Assembly: GCF_001280505.1 (NCBI RefSeq)
Contig: NZ_LBIO01000058.1
Location: forward strand, 1 to 64,000
From: Mangrovimonas sp. TPBH4
GTDB taxonomy: Bacteria > Bacteroidota > Bacteroidia > Flavobacteriales > Flavobacteriaceae
Length of the DNA: 64,000 bases
Direction: 5' to 3'
The translations under genes were made by a program, and so were the position numbers. Position 1 is the stretch's first letter, and the number at the start of each line of letters is the position of its first letter. The notes below the pieces were generated by a model, which had not been told where the DNA came from, searched no databases, and worked only from the letters and a program-made list of their open reading frames with translations. Below are positions 18,718 to 27,692 of this stretch, in pieces.

Positions 18718-18725
18718 TATGTTTG
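18718..18725 (+). promoter_or_regulatory. -7 promoter element for the UspA-like/SulP operon
   Basis: TATGTTTG matches the Bacteroidota -7 consensus TAnnTTTG exactly, 19 bp before the ATG at 18745. The repeats at 18668-18711 occupy the upstream half of the promoter. Confidence 0.6.
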
Positions 18726-18744
18726 CATTGTTAAAAATAGGACA

Positions 18745-19245
18745 ATGAAAACAGTATTAATACCAACAAATTTTAGTGAAAGTTCATTACAGTTGCTTAA
18801 AAGTGCTGTACTGAATTATCCAGAGGATACATTGCATATTGTTTTTGCATCGGGTTATAGAATTGGTGAATCTTTGTTTGATTATATGAATTTCTCAAAC
18901 ACACGAATTTTAAATTTTATTGCAGCTCCAGAATATTTAGAGGTACAGAAAAAACTGTTTGAAGATCATGGTTATAAGGTAAAGAACATCCAGAATGTCG
19001 TATTTACCGGAAACAACAAATATGCCTTTAAAGATTTTTTGGAAATGTACAATATAGATGAAGCGCTGATTCCAGGTAAGGGATTTACCAGTTTTGTTTC
19101 TAAAAAATGTTTCGATATTACTCCATATGTAAGAAAAAGTGACATAAAGCACATTGAAGTAGAGAGCAACAATGAGTGCCTTGGAGAAGAAAGAAAACCT
19201 GAAGGGCTTCTGGATACACTATTAGTGAAATTACAATTAAAATAA
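18745..19245 (+). CDS. UspA-like protein
   Basis: A 166-residue protein beginning MKTVLIPTNFSESSLQLLKSA, the first strand and helix of a universal stress protein/HUP fold. The second half (YNIDEALIPGKGF) resembles the fold's later strand but lacks the classical GxxG-x9-G(S/T) ATP-binding motif, so nucleotide binding is doubtful. The gene is 10 bp upstream of the SulP transporter and probably co-transcribed with it from the promoter at 18718, which suggests an accessory or regulatory role for that transporter. Confidence 0.6.
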   Translation: MKTVLIPTNFSESSLQLLKSAVLNYPEDTLHIVFASGYRIGESLFDYMNFSNTRILNFIAAPEYLEVQKKLFEDHGYKVKNIQNVVFTGNNKYAFKDFLEMYNIDEALIPGKGFTSFVSKKCFDITPYVRKSDIKHIEVESNNECLGEERKPEGLLDTLLVKLQLK

Positions 19246-19255
19246 AATCATCAAA

Positions 19256-20935
19256 ATGAAATTATTGGATACTACTTATTTAAAATCAGATTTAAAATCT
19301 GGATTGGTTGTCTTTCTGGTGGCCTTGCCTTTGTGTTTAGGAATAGCTTTGGCCAGTGGGGCTCCTCTGTTTGCAGGTATTATTTCTGGAGTGGTAGGAG
19401 GTATTGTGGTTGGCGTTTTAAGTAATTCGCCCTTAAGCGTAACAGGACCGGCTGCAGGCTTAACCGCCATTGTACTTACTGCCATTTCAACATTGGGGTC
19501 TTTTCAGGCATTTTTGTTGGCTGGGGTTATTGCTGGGGTACTCCAGATTGTTTTGGGCTACCTAAAAGCAGGTGTTATTTCAAACTATTTGCCTTCCAAT
19601 GTTATTGAAGGCATGCTTGCAGGTATAGGAATACTGATTATTTTAACCCAGTTGCCTCACGCCGTAGGATATGATGTCATAAATGAAGGTGATTTTTTCC
19701 ATGTGGATAAGGACGGTAAACACGACTTGTTTTCAACTATAATCGATGCGATAAACTTTGTTCATCTAGGCGCTTTGTTGGTGATGTTGGCATCTTTGGG
19801 AGTTATCATAGCCTTTAAAAAAGTACCTTTTCTACAAAAAATAAAATCGATACCTAGCTCATTGGTGGCTGTTTTGGTGGGGGTAGGTTTGAATGAAATA
19901 TTTGTATATACTGGCTCTTCTCTAGCCATAAGTTCTGAGCATTTGGTGAGTTTACCTGTGCCTGATTCCATGGCTGCGTTTTGGGGGCAATTTAGTCTCC
20001 CGGATTTTTCTCAAATCGTGAATCCAAGTGTTTGGGTAGTGGCATTGACAATTGTTGCAGTGGCAAGTATAGAAACCCTTTTGTGTATTGAGGCATCAGA
20101 TAAATTGGATCCCTTGAAGCGCTATACCAATACTAATAGAGAGTTAAAGGCTCAAGGGGTTGGAAACATGTTAAGTTGTATGATTGGCGGACTTCCAATG
20201 ACCTCTGTAATTGTAAGGTCTTCTGCTAATGTGAATTCCGGTGGTAGAACAAAACTGGCAACAATTTCCCACGGTCTATTTTTATTGTTGGCTGTAATTG
20301 TAATTCCAACCTTGTTGAACAGAATTCCGCTAGCTTCCTTAGCAGCTGTATTGATCGTGATTGGCTACAATTTGGCAAGTCCAAAGGTATTTATCCATAT
20401 GTGGAAAAACAGCAAGAAATTTCAGTTCATTCCATTTGTTGTAACTGTAGTGGCCATTGTACTTAGCGATTTGTTGGTAGGGGTTGCCATTGGTTTGACA
20501 GTGAGTGTATATTTTATTTTAAGAGGGAATTTAAAGTTGGCCTATTTCTTTAAAAAGGATGAACATTCAAAAGGAAAGGCCATTCATATGGAATTGGCTC
20601 AAGAGGTCTCTTTTTTGAACAAAGCAGCCATCAAGCAAACCTTTGCCCATTTACCAGAAAACAGTCACTTAATTATAGATGCCTCAAATACCGTATATAT
20701 AGATCATGATGTACTCCAATTAATAAAGGAGTTTGCCAAAACAGGTTGTAAGGACAAACAAATTGAGATTAGTTTGGTTGGGTTTAGAAGTGAATATAAA
20801 ATCGAAAACTCCATAACTCATCTAACATCTGTGATATCCGATAATGACAAGCCCGTTTCCCCAATGTCCCTTAAAAGTGGGGTAAAAGTGCCATCCAATG
20901 CTCTTGTTATAAAAGATCTTGGAAAGGCAGGTTGA
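19256..20935 (+). CDS. SulP-family inorganic anion transporter
   Basis: A 559-residue SulP/SLC26 transporter. The N-terminal motif LKSGLVVFLVALPLCLGIAL and the core segment SVTGPAAGLTAIVLTAI are characteristic, followed by about ten more membrane segments. A cytoplasmic STAS-like region covers about residues 440-559, including HLIIDASNTVYIDHDVLQ. SulP proteins carry sulfate, bicarbonate or other anions; bacterial BicA-type members are sodium/bicarbonate symporters. The gene pairs with a UspA-like protein upstream, and NhaA lies downstream beyond a terminator. That neighbour makes sodium-coupled bicarbonate uptake attractive, but the substrate cannot be read from sequence. Confidence 0.9.
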   Translation: MKLLDTTYLKSDLKSGLVVFLVALPLCLGIALASGAPLFAGIISGVVGGIVVGVLSNSPLSVTGPAAGLTAIVLTAISTLGSFQAFLLAGVIAGVLQIVLGYLKAGVISNYLPSNVIEGMLAGIGILIILTQLPHAVGYDVINEGDFFHVDKDGKHDLFSTIIDAINFVHLGALLVMLASLGVIIAFKKVPFLQKIKSIPSSLVAVLVGVGLNEIFVYTGSSLAISSEHLVSLPVPDSMAAFWGQFSLPDFSQIVNPSVWVVALTIVAVASIETLLCIEASDKLDPLKRYTNTNRELKAQGVGNMLSCMIGGLPMTSVIVRSSANVNSGGRTKLATISHGLFLLLAVIVIPTLLNRIPLASLAAVLIVIGYNLASPKVFIHMWKNSKKFQFIPFVVTVVAIVLSDLLVGVAIGLTVSVYFILRGNLKLAYFFKKDEHSKGKAIHMELAQEVSFLNKAAIKQTFAHLPENSHLIIDASNTVYIDHDVLQLIKEFAKTGCKDKQIEISLVGFRSEYKIENSITHLTSVISDNDKPVSPMSLKSGVKVPSNALVIKDLGKAG

Positions 20936-20972
20936 TTGATTTAAGTTGTTCATTATTTGTATGTTACATTTA

Positions 20973-21013
20973 ACTTTGACCATCACTTTTTAGTGGTGGT
21001 CAAAGTATTTTTA
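20973..21013 (+). terminator. Stem-loop terminator between SulP and nhaA
   Basis: A 14-bp stem (ACTTTGACCATCAC at 20973-20986, partner at 20993-21006, one G-T wobble) and 6-nt loop is followed by ATTTTTA. It lies upstream of the ATG at 21038, which argues against any earlier nhaA start. Confidence 0.75.
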
Positions 21014-21037
21014 TACCTTAGATACAAATTATCCAAA

Positions 21038-22348
21038 ATGGCCAAAAAGTTAAGAAGATCTCTTGTTACTCCCATTGCTAAATTTGTAAAAATTGAAAGT
21101 TTAAGCGGGGTTTTACTGTTTACGGCCACTATTGCGGCCCTAATTTGGGCCAATTCTCCTTATGCAACTTCCTACCAAAAAATATGGACACATCATATAG
21201 GCTTTGAGATAGGAAGTTTTGAATTATCCAAGCCTTTGTCGCTATGGGTAAATGATGGGCTTATGGCCATATTCTTCTTTTTGATAGGTCTTGAGATTAA
21301 GCGTGAAATTTTGTTGGGGGAACTGAATAGTTTAAAAAAAGCTTCATTACCTATTTTTGCAGCCGTAGGTGGCGTTTTTATTCCAATTGGGTTGTTTTTG
21401 TTTCTTAACAAAGACTCTATGACAGCTGATGGCTGGGGGATTCCTATGGCCACAGATATTGCATTTTCTTTAGCCATTTTGCAATTGTTGGGAGATCGGG
21501 TGCCCTTGTCCCTTAAAATATTTCTGACAGCTTTCGCTATTGTAGACGATTTAATGGCGGTTTTGGCCATTGCCATATTTTATAGTCATCATATTGATTG
21601 GGTACTCATTGGTTATGCCTTATTGGTATTGCTCGTATTGGTAGCATTGAGTGCAAGGAGGTATTTCAATATGTATATTTACACCTTATGTGGAACCTTG
21701 GTATGGCTATTGTTTTTAAAATCCGGAATTCATCCAACCATTGCTGGTGTTTTGGTTGCGTTGATAATACCAATAAGAAGAAAACATCCTTTAAAAGACA
21801 GTCTTGAAGATCTTGATGATTTCACTAAGAAGCTTCACAGAACTAGTAATGATGGGGGAGAAATGCTTTCCAAAAGACAGTTGTATTTAATGGACGGCCT
21901 TCAGGATTGGATTACCAATGCCCAATCTCCTTTGCAACAATTAGAGCACAATTTACATGGTTGGGTAGCCTATTTTATAATTCCAATATTCGCCTTTGCC
22001 AATTCCGGAATTCCTTTAAGCGGCAGTAATACTGGAGATATGAGCTTGGCCATTAATTTAGCGTTGGCCCTATTGATAGGAAAGAGTTTAGGAGTGATTT
22101 CCTTTTCGTTTTTAGGCGTAAAACTAGGGCTGGCTGCTCTGCCTAAGGGGATTCGGTTTAAGCATATTGTAGGGGTGAGTTTATTAGCTGGTGTAGGCTT
22201 TACCATGGCGATTTTTATAGCCAATTTGGCCTTTGAGGAAGAGCCTAATTTTATTGAACTTTCCAAGTTAGGTATTTTATCAGGCTCCCTCATTGCAGGA
22301 TTGCTGGGCTACTTGTTTTTGCGTTTTACTACCAGCAAGGAAGGCTAA
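21038..22348 (+). CDS. nhaA: Na+/H+ antiporter NhaA
   Basis: A 436-residue antiporter exchanging sodium for protons across the inner membrane. Family blocks are GVLLFTATIAALIWANSPY, FFLIGLEIKREILLGEL, MATDIAFSLAIL and the ion-site segment FAIVDDLMAVLAIAIFY with paired aspartates. Near the C-terminus, GVGFTMAIFIANLAFE is also typical. The start at 21038 (MAKKLRRS) is chosen because the in-frame ATG at 20957 lies upstream of, and would translate through, the SulP terminator hairpin. The gene is monocistronic or followed by the DUF4251 gene after 109 bp. Confidence 0.95.
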   Translation: MAKKLRRSLVTPIAKFVKIESLSGVLLFTATIAALIWANSPYATSYQKIWTHHIGFEIGSFELSKPLSLWVNDGLMAIFFFLIGLEIKREILLGELNSLKKASLPIFAAVGGVFIPIGLFLFLNKDSMTADGWGIPMATDIAFSLAILQLLGDRVPLSLKIFLTAFAIVDDLMAVLAIAIFYSHHIDWVLIGYALLVLLVLVALSARRYFNMYIYTLCGTLVWLLFLKSGIHPTIAGVLVALIIPIRRKHPLKDSLEDLDDFTKKLHRTSNDGGEMLSKRQLYLMDGLQDWITNAQSPLQQLEHNLHGWVAYFIIPIFAFANSGIPLSGSNTGDMSLAINLALALLIGKSLGVISFSFLGVKLGLAALPKGIRFKHIVGVSLLAGVGFTMAIFIANLAFEEEPNFIELSKLGILSGSLIAGLLGYLFLRFTTSKEG

Positions 22349-22457
22349 AGAGTGTTTATAGGAATTGAAATTGCAGTGAATAAATTTTTAAAAAAGCTAT
22401 GGAAATTGTAATTTAAGTAGACAGTTCATGGATTATAAAAAATAAAGGTGGGATGAT

Positions 22458-23003
22458 ATGAAAATTACTTTGAGAATAATGATGGCCTATTTGGTTTCTT
22501 TTGTGTTTTCAACGGCAACATTGAGTGGCCAAAAAAAATCAGAAAAGAAGGCTATAAAGAATGCACAAGAGCAGGAAGAGTTTTTGAAAACCAAAACACT
22601 TGTAGAAGGAGCGGTGTATACTTTCAATGCCGAATGGGCAACGACCCAAAAAGGACGTCGGATTAACTTAATGGGAAACCCTAATTTTTTAAGGCTTGAC
22701 CACCAAAATATTGATGTTGATTTACCATATTTTGGCGTTGCACAGGTGGCTTATGGCTATGGTTCAAGTTCTAGTGGAGGTGTAGTGGCCAAAGGTGAAA
22801 TTTACAAGGAAAGCCAAAAAGTGGATGAAAGGAAAAGAAGGATCACGACTAGTTTTTCGGTAAAGAACAACTCGGAAAATTTCAGGATGATTTTAACCAT
22901 TTACGGAAACGGAAATGCCAACCTCTCCGTTAGTAGCAGCAACAGAAATCGTATTACTTACGACGGAAAAATTGAAGCGAGCGCTGTACCTGTTGGAGAA
23001 TAA
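22458..23003 (+). CDS. DUF4251 exported protein
   Basis: A 181-residue protein of the DUF4251 family, common in Bacteroidota. It has a signal peptide (MKITLRIMMAYLVSFVFSTATLSGQ), a short charged helix with KKSEKKAIKNAQEQ and then a beta-rich domain with FNAEWATTQKGRRINL and FGVAQVAYGYGSSSSGG. The function is unknown. It is predicted periplasmic or cell-surface. It converges with the porin gene on the other strand. Confidence 0.75.
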   Translation: MKITLRIMMAYLVSFVFSTATLSGQKKSEKKAIKNAQEQEEFLKTKTLVEGAVYTFNAEWATTQKGRRINLMGNPNFLRLDHQNIDVDLPYFGVAQVAYGYGSSSSGGVVAKGEIYKESQKVDERKRRITTSFSVKNNSENFRMILTIYGNGNANLSVSSSNRNRITYDGKIEASAVPVGE

Positions 23004-23031
23004 AAAGCAACTGGTTTGCTTCGCTCTCAGC

Positions 23032-24228
23032 TTAGATCAATTTCTTGATTCTTGTTCTGTAAATCTTTTCAATATTTATCCTGATACCTATGGTAAATAC
23101 GTCATAGTCTTTCACGCCTAGGGAAGATTTGCCGTTGGAAATTCTGTATTCAGAGTAAAAATAGGCTCTTTTTAATGGGCGGTATTCGGCGCCAAGGATG
23201 AAATCTTCAATTTTGAACCCCCTAACAACAGGCTTTTGACCATCAGGTGCTGTGATTTCTTGGGTTTGTGGGTTGTAGAGATTATAGCCTGCTATAAAAA
23301 TGGCACTGTGGTATTGGTACCTGCCGTAGAATTCAAACCCTGTGGCATCAAATACAACAGATGGATTTGTGATTTCTTGATCTTCAACCAAAACGCCATG
23401 AGTTAAATCACCATTATTTTGGTGCGACAACACCGCCGCTAACTGTAGGTGTTTGCTATTGTATTGCATCCCAACAGCAAAGTACTCAGGTTGGCCTTCA
23501 AGACCTAGAATCAAATTATCGTCAATAAGGGCTTGATTTAAATATGCTTTGTTGTAAGCACCTGCAACCAAAAAGTGTTTTAAGAGTTTTAGTTTTAAAG
23601 AGACTCCATAACTGTCAAAAAACTTATTGTTGGTAGCAGACCTGGCCTGCATTTGAAGCCCTAGCGAAACTGGGCCAAAGGAGTTGCGGTATACAAAGGC
23701 TTGATCGGCCCTTCCTGTACCTAAGGTACCTCCATCGGTCCCTCCGTAATAGGTAGGTGATCCACGTCCACCAAATACATTAAAGCAGTCTGTAAACCCA
23801 GTAACATCATAAAAGACGCCCCATTGTTTGCCAAAGGTAAGTTTGCCGTACTTTTTGAGGTCAAAGCCTAAATACCCCAATCGACTTCCAAACACCTGGT
23901 CCGATTGGGAGGATTCGGCCACTAAAAACCCACTGGATAAATTGGCATCGGCATTAAAATCCAAATTTCCCTTAAACATTTTAAGTTGTAACTCACTTCC
24001 CATAAAAAAAGTGATACCTTTGGCCTTAATATCAATATTCATTCCAATTCTGGAGGCATTTTCCTGAAATTCCAACTCCCTTTCAAATACCGCCATATGG
24101 CCTCTAAAGCTGCCATAGGGTTTTACAATAAGCTGTAGGGTATCATTGTCATTAGGTTTCTTCTGAGCATATAGACTGCAAAAGAACAGTAAGGCAAATA
24201 GTGTTATGGAAGAAGTTCTAATCAGCAT
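23032..24228 (-). CDS. Outer-membrane porin
   Basis: A 398-residue beta-barrel protein with signal peptide (MLIRTSSITLFALLFFCSLYAQ). Alternating strands run throughout, with porin features such as YGSFRGHMAVFE, SRLGYLGFDLKKYGKLTFGKQWG and repeated GAYNKAYL/AVGMQYNSKHL strands, resembling general Gram-negative porins (Porin_4-like). It should allow passive diffusion of small solutes across the outer membrane. The ending IEKIYRTRIKKLI lacks the usual terminal aromatic residue, a small oddity. It stands alone between convergent and tandem neighbours. Confidence 0.75.
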   Translation of the reverse strand: MLIRTSSITLFALLFFCSLYAQKKPNDNDTLQLIVKPYGSFRGHMAVFERELEFQENASRIGMNIDIKAKGITFFMGSELQLKMFKGNLDFNADANLSSGFLVAESSQSDQVFGSRLGYLGFDLKKYGKLTFGKQWGVFYDVTGFTDCFNVFGGRGSPTYYGGTDGGTLGTGRADQAFVYRNSFGPVSLGLQMQARSATNNKFFDSYGVSLKLKLLKHFLVAGAYNKAYLNQALIDDNLILGLEGQPEYFAVGMQYNSKHLQLAAVLSHQNNGDLTHGVLVEDQEITNPSVVFDATGFEFYGRYQYHSAIFIAGYNLYNPQTQEITAPDGQKPVVRGFKIEDFILGAEYRPLKRAYFYSEYRISNGKSSLGVKDYDVFTIGIRINIEKIYRTRIKKLI

Positions 24229-24454
24229 TTCATGGTGTTGACAAAGTAGATTGGAATCATCAATTTCTTCTTGTGAACATCGGTACTTGAATGTAATATG
24301 GTGTAGGGACTATTGTAAAAAACATAAGTGTTTATTTACAAAGCTAATATAACTAATTTTAAGTGGATTACGTGTAACTTTTTGTTTTTGAATTGTTTAT
24401 AAGTTGCGAGGAGGCTGTGTGTCCTAGAATATTGTATGTTGAAACTATGGAAGT

Positions 24455-24919
24455 TTAAAGCTTGTGAAGTCTCATGGCTGCAATATCTCCGATGATTAAG
24501 TTGAGTGTATTGCCCTCTTCGCTGATTGAGAATTTGTTTATTTTTTTTAAGGTCTCTAGAAATAGCTTTTCCCCTGTCATATCTGGACACATTTTTCGGG
24601 TGACAGCCATTGCTTCATTGAACTGAATGCTATTGCCGTCAATTTTTATAGGTGCGCTAAAATTATTGCATCCTGTCTGGCCTCCAGTTGTTTCTTTTTC
24701 CAGATCAAATGTAATTTTTGGAGCACCGTGTGGGTAGATTTCACCCAAATCTTTTGGAGCGCCCATAATGTAATTGGCTTCCCAGGTACCTTCCAAGGAA
24801 AAGTTATTTGTCATTTCTGTAGGTTTTGACGAGGATTCCATGGACGGCTGTTTTTTAGACTCGTTACAGGAGGTTAAAAACATAGTAACTAAAATAAAGA
24901 TTATGGAAATATAACGCAT
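24455..24919 (-). CDS. META-domain lipoprotein (HslJ-like)
   Basis: A 154-residue lipoprotein (MRYISIIFILVTMFLTSCNES, lipobox LTSC) with a META/HslJ domain: GTWEANYI, GGQTGCNNFSAPIKIDGN, the conserved MAVTRKMCP and a terminal strand NLIIGDIAAMRLHKL. The domain is known from HslJ, linked with novobiocin resistance and heat shock in E. coli. Its precise role here is unknown. The CNNF and KMCP cysteines are typical of the family. Confidence 0.82.
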   Translation of the reverse strand: MRYISIIFILVTMFLTSCNESKKQPSMESSSKPTEMTNNFSLEGTWEANYIMGAPKDLGEIYPHGAPKITFDLEKETTGGQTGCNNFSAPIKIDGNSIQFNEAMAVTRKMCPDMTGEKLFLETLKKINKFSISEEGNTLNLIIGDIAAMRLHKL

Positions 24920-25013
24920 AATTTCAAGTATTAAATACTCCTACAAGATACTAAAATTAAAGCTTAGGTTTTTAGGTTGTTTTGTAAATGTTTGAAAATA
25001 AGTAATTTAATGT

Positions 25014-26258
25014 TTATAATATGGAGATTCCCAAAATAAGTGACATCGATTGGTAGTTGGAATCATAATTCACATAATGGCTTACTAGATTTCTAGGTGT
25101 AAAATATCTAAATTCAAGGCTATACTTATCTTTAAATTTATATCCAGCACCAAATGCTGCATTTAGGTAAGTGTTAATGTCTAGTGGGGTTAAAGTTGTA
25201 TAACCTAAATCGAATTCGATGGCAGATTCCTTTATTCCAAGATCAAAAACAGCTAGTCCATTAATAAAGAGTTTTGAATTATCGCTTAGAAAGAAGTAGT
25301 AACGTAATCCGAAAGGAATTTCGATGGAAGAGTAGTCTACGCTAGTAGTGATTTCTCCATAGGTTACTCCACTTGCATTAATTTTGGTGTCAGATTTGTA
25401 ATATTGGTAAGTAGGTTCAAGAACTATGGCCCATTTCCTTTTGTTGAAGGGTAAAACAAATTCAGCTTCTATTCCAAAACCAAAATTCAAACTTTGGTCG
25501 AATTCTGTGTCTTTAAAGCTCGATTTTAAGTTGTTGACACTTAGTGAGGAAATGTTGAGTCTTGGACGCAATGATAAATTAAAGGAAATCTTCTTTTTCT
25601 CTTTGAAAGTTCGATATCCTGTACCATTACACTCGTTGTAGTCAATAAAAATATTTAATAAATCATCTTTGTGATAGTTTAGAGCTTTAATTTGCCCCAT
25701 AGTAATAGCCTCACATTTCAATGAATTCCAAAGCTGCTGTTTGAACTCATTGTTTTCTTTTATCTTATTTTCTTCAAATTTATATTCCTTATAAATTAAT
25801 TGTGCCAAGGGGTTGATATCTGTACTGAAAAAGTATCTTCTCATAGCACCGTCTACAAATAGGTATAAATTAGCTTTTCCCTCTATTAAAACGTTTAAAA
25901 ACAGTTGTTTTTCTTTAAGGATTGGTTCTTTTTGATAACCGAGTTTTGATAGGTCTGAAGAGGAAATATCAATTTTTACAGTGGCATTTAAATATTTTGA
26001 TTTGTTGTAAATTCCGAATTCTTTTACTGTGTTGATATTGCCTGTTTCAACCTTAGATTCTTCAACTAATTTGTACTTAAACTCAGTAGGGTTGTATCTC
26101 CAATCAGTGTTTTTTATTAAACATTCTATCTTATTGCCAGAATAATCTATGAAGTAACCCTTTTCAAAGGATATTTGGGCGTAGGTGGTAAAGCTTAAAA
26201 GTAGGCTTAAAAAAAGAAATTGGAATTTGTTATTAGCTGAGGAAAATATAAGAAGCAT
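25014..26258 (-). CDS. Outer-membrane beta-barrel protein, tandem paralogue 1
   Basis: First of three adjacent paralogues (414 residues). A signal peptide (FLFLSLLLSFTTYAQ) is followed by a shared N-terminal region starting ISFEKGYFIDYSGN with ECLIKNTDWRYNPTEFKYKL and, mid-protein, KQQLWNSLKCEAI. The C-terminal half is an outer-membrane barrel of the PF13568 type, with LEPTYQYYK and strands ending in SLEFRYFTPRN. The N-terminal module has no name I can give. The copies share about one third to one half of residues by eye. The long start is preferred because all three begin MLxxxxS. Confidence 0.72.
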   Translation of the reverse strand: MLLIFSSANNKFQFLFLSLLLSFTTYAQISFEKGYFIDYSGNKIECLIKNTDWRYNPTEFKYKLVEESKVETGNINTVKEFGIYNKSKYLNATVKIDISSSDLSKLGYQKEPILKEKQLFLNVLIEGKANLYLFVDGAMRRYFFSTDINPLAQLIYKEYKFEENKIKENNEFKQQLWNSLKCEAITMGQIKALNYHKDDLLNIFIDYNECNGTGYRTFKEKKKISFNLSLRPRLNISSLSVNNLKSSFKDTEFDQSLNFGFGIEAEFVLPFNKRKWAIVLEPTYQYYKSDTKINASGVTYGEITTSVDYSSIEIPFGLRYYFFLSDNSKLFINGLAVFDLGIKESAIEFDLGYTTLTPLDINTYLNAAFGAGYKFKDKYSLEFRYFTPRNLVSHYVNYDSNYQSMSLILGISIL

Positions 26259-26360
26259 GAAATGTAGATTTGATATTTTATAATTAAGATTAAATTGATT
26301 TGAAAAAAGTAAAATTCATTAGTTGATGAGACAAAACCTTTTAATGAAAATTAAAAATTG

Positions 26361-27614
26361 CTAAAGGATTGAGTACCCAAAAATACAGGAAAGTGATTCG
26401 TATTCCGTATTCCATGATGGCCTGCTCAAAATATCTTTGTTTGTGGAATATCTTAATTCTAGACTATATTTGTTTGCTAAAGTATATCCTATCCCAAAGC
26501 AAAAATTACTAGATGGATTTATCTCAATCGAAGGATAAGTACCGTGGTCTAATTCAAATTCAACTTGGGAATTATTGGAGCTAAAGTTTAATATTGCTCC
26601 TGCATTTAAGAATAGTTTTGAATTTTTATTTAGGTAAAGGTGATATCTTAATCCGATGGGGAGCTCAATAGAAGTATAGTCAACTAATAATTTAACCTTT
26701 CCTGTGGATACACTAGTTGTTTCAAATGTATTTTTGTTCTTATATTTTTCCAAGGTTGGTTCAACAAATATTGACCATTTGTTTTTGTTAAAAGGAAGAA
26801 AAATTTCAGCTTCAAGTCCAAATCCAAAAATAATTTTGTCATTGAATTCAGGGTTGCCAAATTCGAAATTGGAAGAATTGGTCATTAAAGAAACGTTGTT
26901 GACACGTCCTTTAATACTTAAATTGAATAAGTCTTTTTTGCGTTTTTGGTCTATTATTTTGTAAGTTGGGTCTATGCATTGGTTATATGCAATAAAGAAA
27001 TTCAATAAGTCTTTTTGGTTATAGTCTAATTTTTTGATTTGTTCAATCGTTATGGTCGCGCATTTTAAAGAGTTCCATAGTTGTTGCTTGAATTCCATGT
27101 TTTCTTTGATAGCATTGTTGGAATCTATGTATTTTTTATAGATTAACTGTTCAGTTGAATTGTCATTTGTTTTAAAAAAATACCGTGTTATGCCGCCATC
27201 AACATATTGATATAAAGAAGCATGGCCATCCAACAGAATTTTTAAGAAAACTTCTTTTTTTTCAAAATTTGGTTCCCTTTTGTAGTCAAGATAGGAAATG
27301 CTTTCTGAAGAAAAATCAATATTGATTGTATGTCGTAAGAATTTTACAGTATTGTAAACACCAAATTCAAGAAAGTTTTTTAAGTTTCCTGTTTTAAGAT
27401 CGGAGTCTTCAGATAGTTTATAGGTAAATTCGGTTGGATTTTTTCTCCAATCCATATTCTTTATGAAGCATTCTGTTCTTTTTCCTGAATAATCAATAAA
27501 GTAACCTTTTTCGAAGAGGATTTGTCCAGAGGCATTAAGACAAAAAAGGAATATTAGGATAAAAAAAATATTAAATTCAGGTCTTTTAGTAGCTGAATTA
27601 AAATGGTAAAGCAT
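26361..27614 (-). CDS. Outer-membrane beta-barrel protein, tandem paralogue 2
   Basis: Second paralogue (417 residues), 102 bp from copy 1. It has the same order: MLYHFNSAT start, signal peptide ending FCLNASGQ, FEKGYFIDYSGKRTECFIKN, KQQLWNSLKCATI, then a barrel with IFVEPTLEKYK and SLELRYSTNKD. Composition is noticeably AT-rich. No enzyme motif is visible. Location in the outer membrane is inferred from the barrel half. Same strand and short spacing fit an operon with the other copies. Confidence 0.72.
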   Translation of the reverse strand: MLYHFNSATKRPEFNIFFILIFLFCLNASGQILFEKGYFIDYSGKRTECFIKNMDWRKNPTEFTYKLSEDSDLKTGNLKNFLEFGVYNTVKFLRHTINIDFSSESISYLDYKREPNFEKKEVFLKILLDGHASLYQYVDGGITRYFFKTNDNSTEQLIYKKYIDSNNAIKENMEFKQQLWNSLKCATITIEQIKKLDYNQKDLLNFFIAYNQCIDPTYKIIDQKRKKDLFNLSIKGRVNNVSLMTNSSNFEFGNPEFNDKIIFGFGLEAEIFLPFNKNKWSIFVEPTLEKYKNKNTFETTSVSTGKVKLLVDYTSIELPIGLRYHLYLNKNSKLFLNAGAILNFSSNNSQVEFELDHGTYPSIEINPSSNFCFGIGYTLANKYSLELRYSTNKDILSRPSWNTEYESLSCIFGYSIL

Positions 27615-27692
27615 AAATAGAAAGTTTGAAATAAAAATTGAGACTGAATAGGAAACTTATTTGGTGTGTATGAAAACTTTAATTGCAAATAG

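Noticed and set aside
20957..21037. Upstream ATG as nhaA start
   Set aside because: It would place the SulP terminator hairpin inside the coding region and add residues unlike any NhaA N-terminus.
24229..24454. Possible small gene in the largest intergenic gap
   Set aside because: No frame with a credible start and composition was seen; it appears to hold only promoter and leader sequence.
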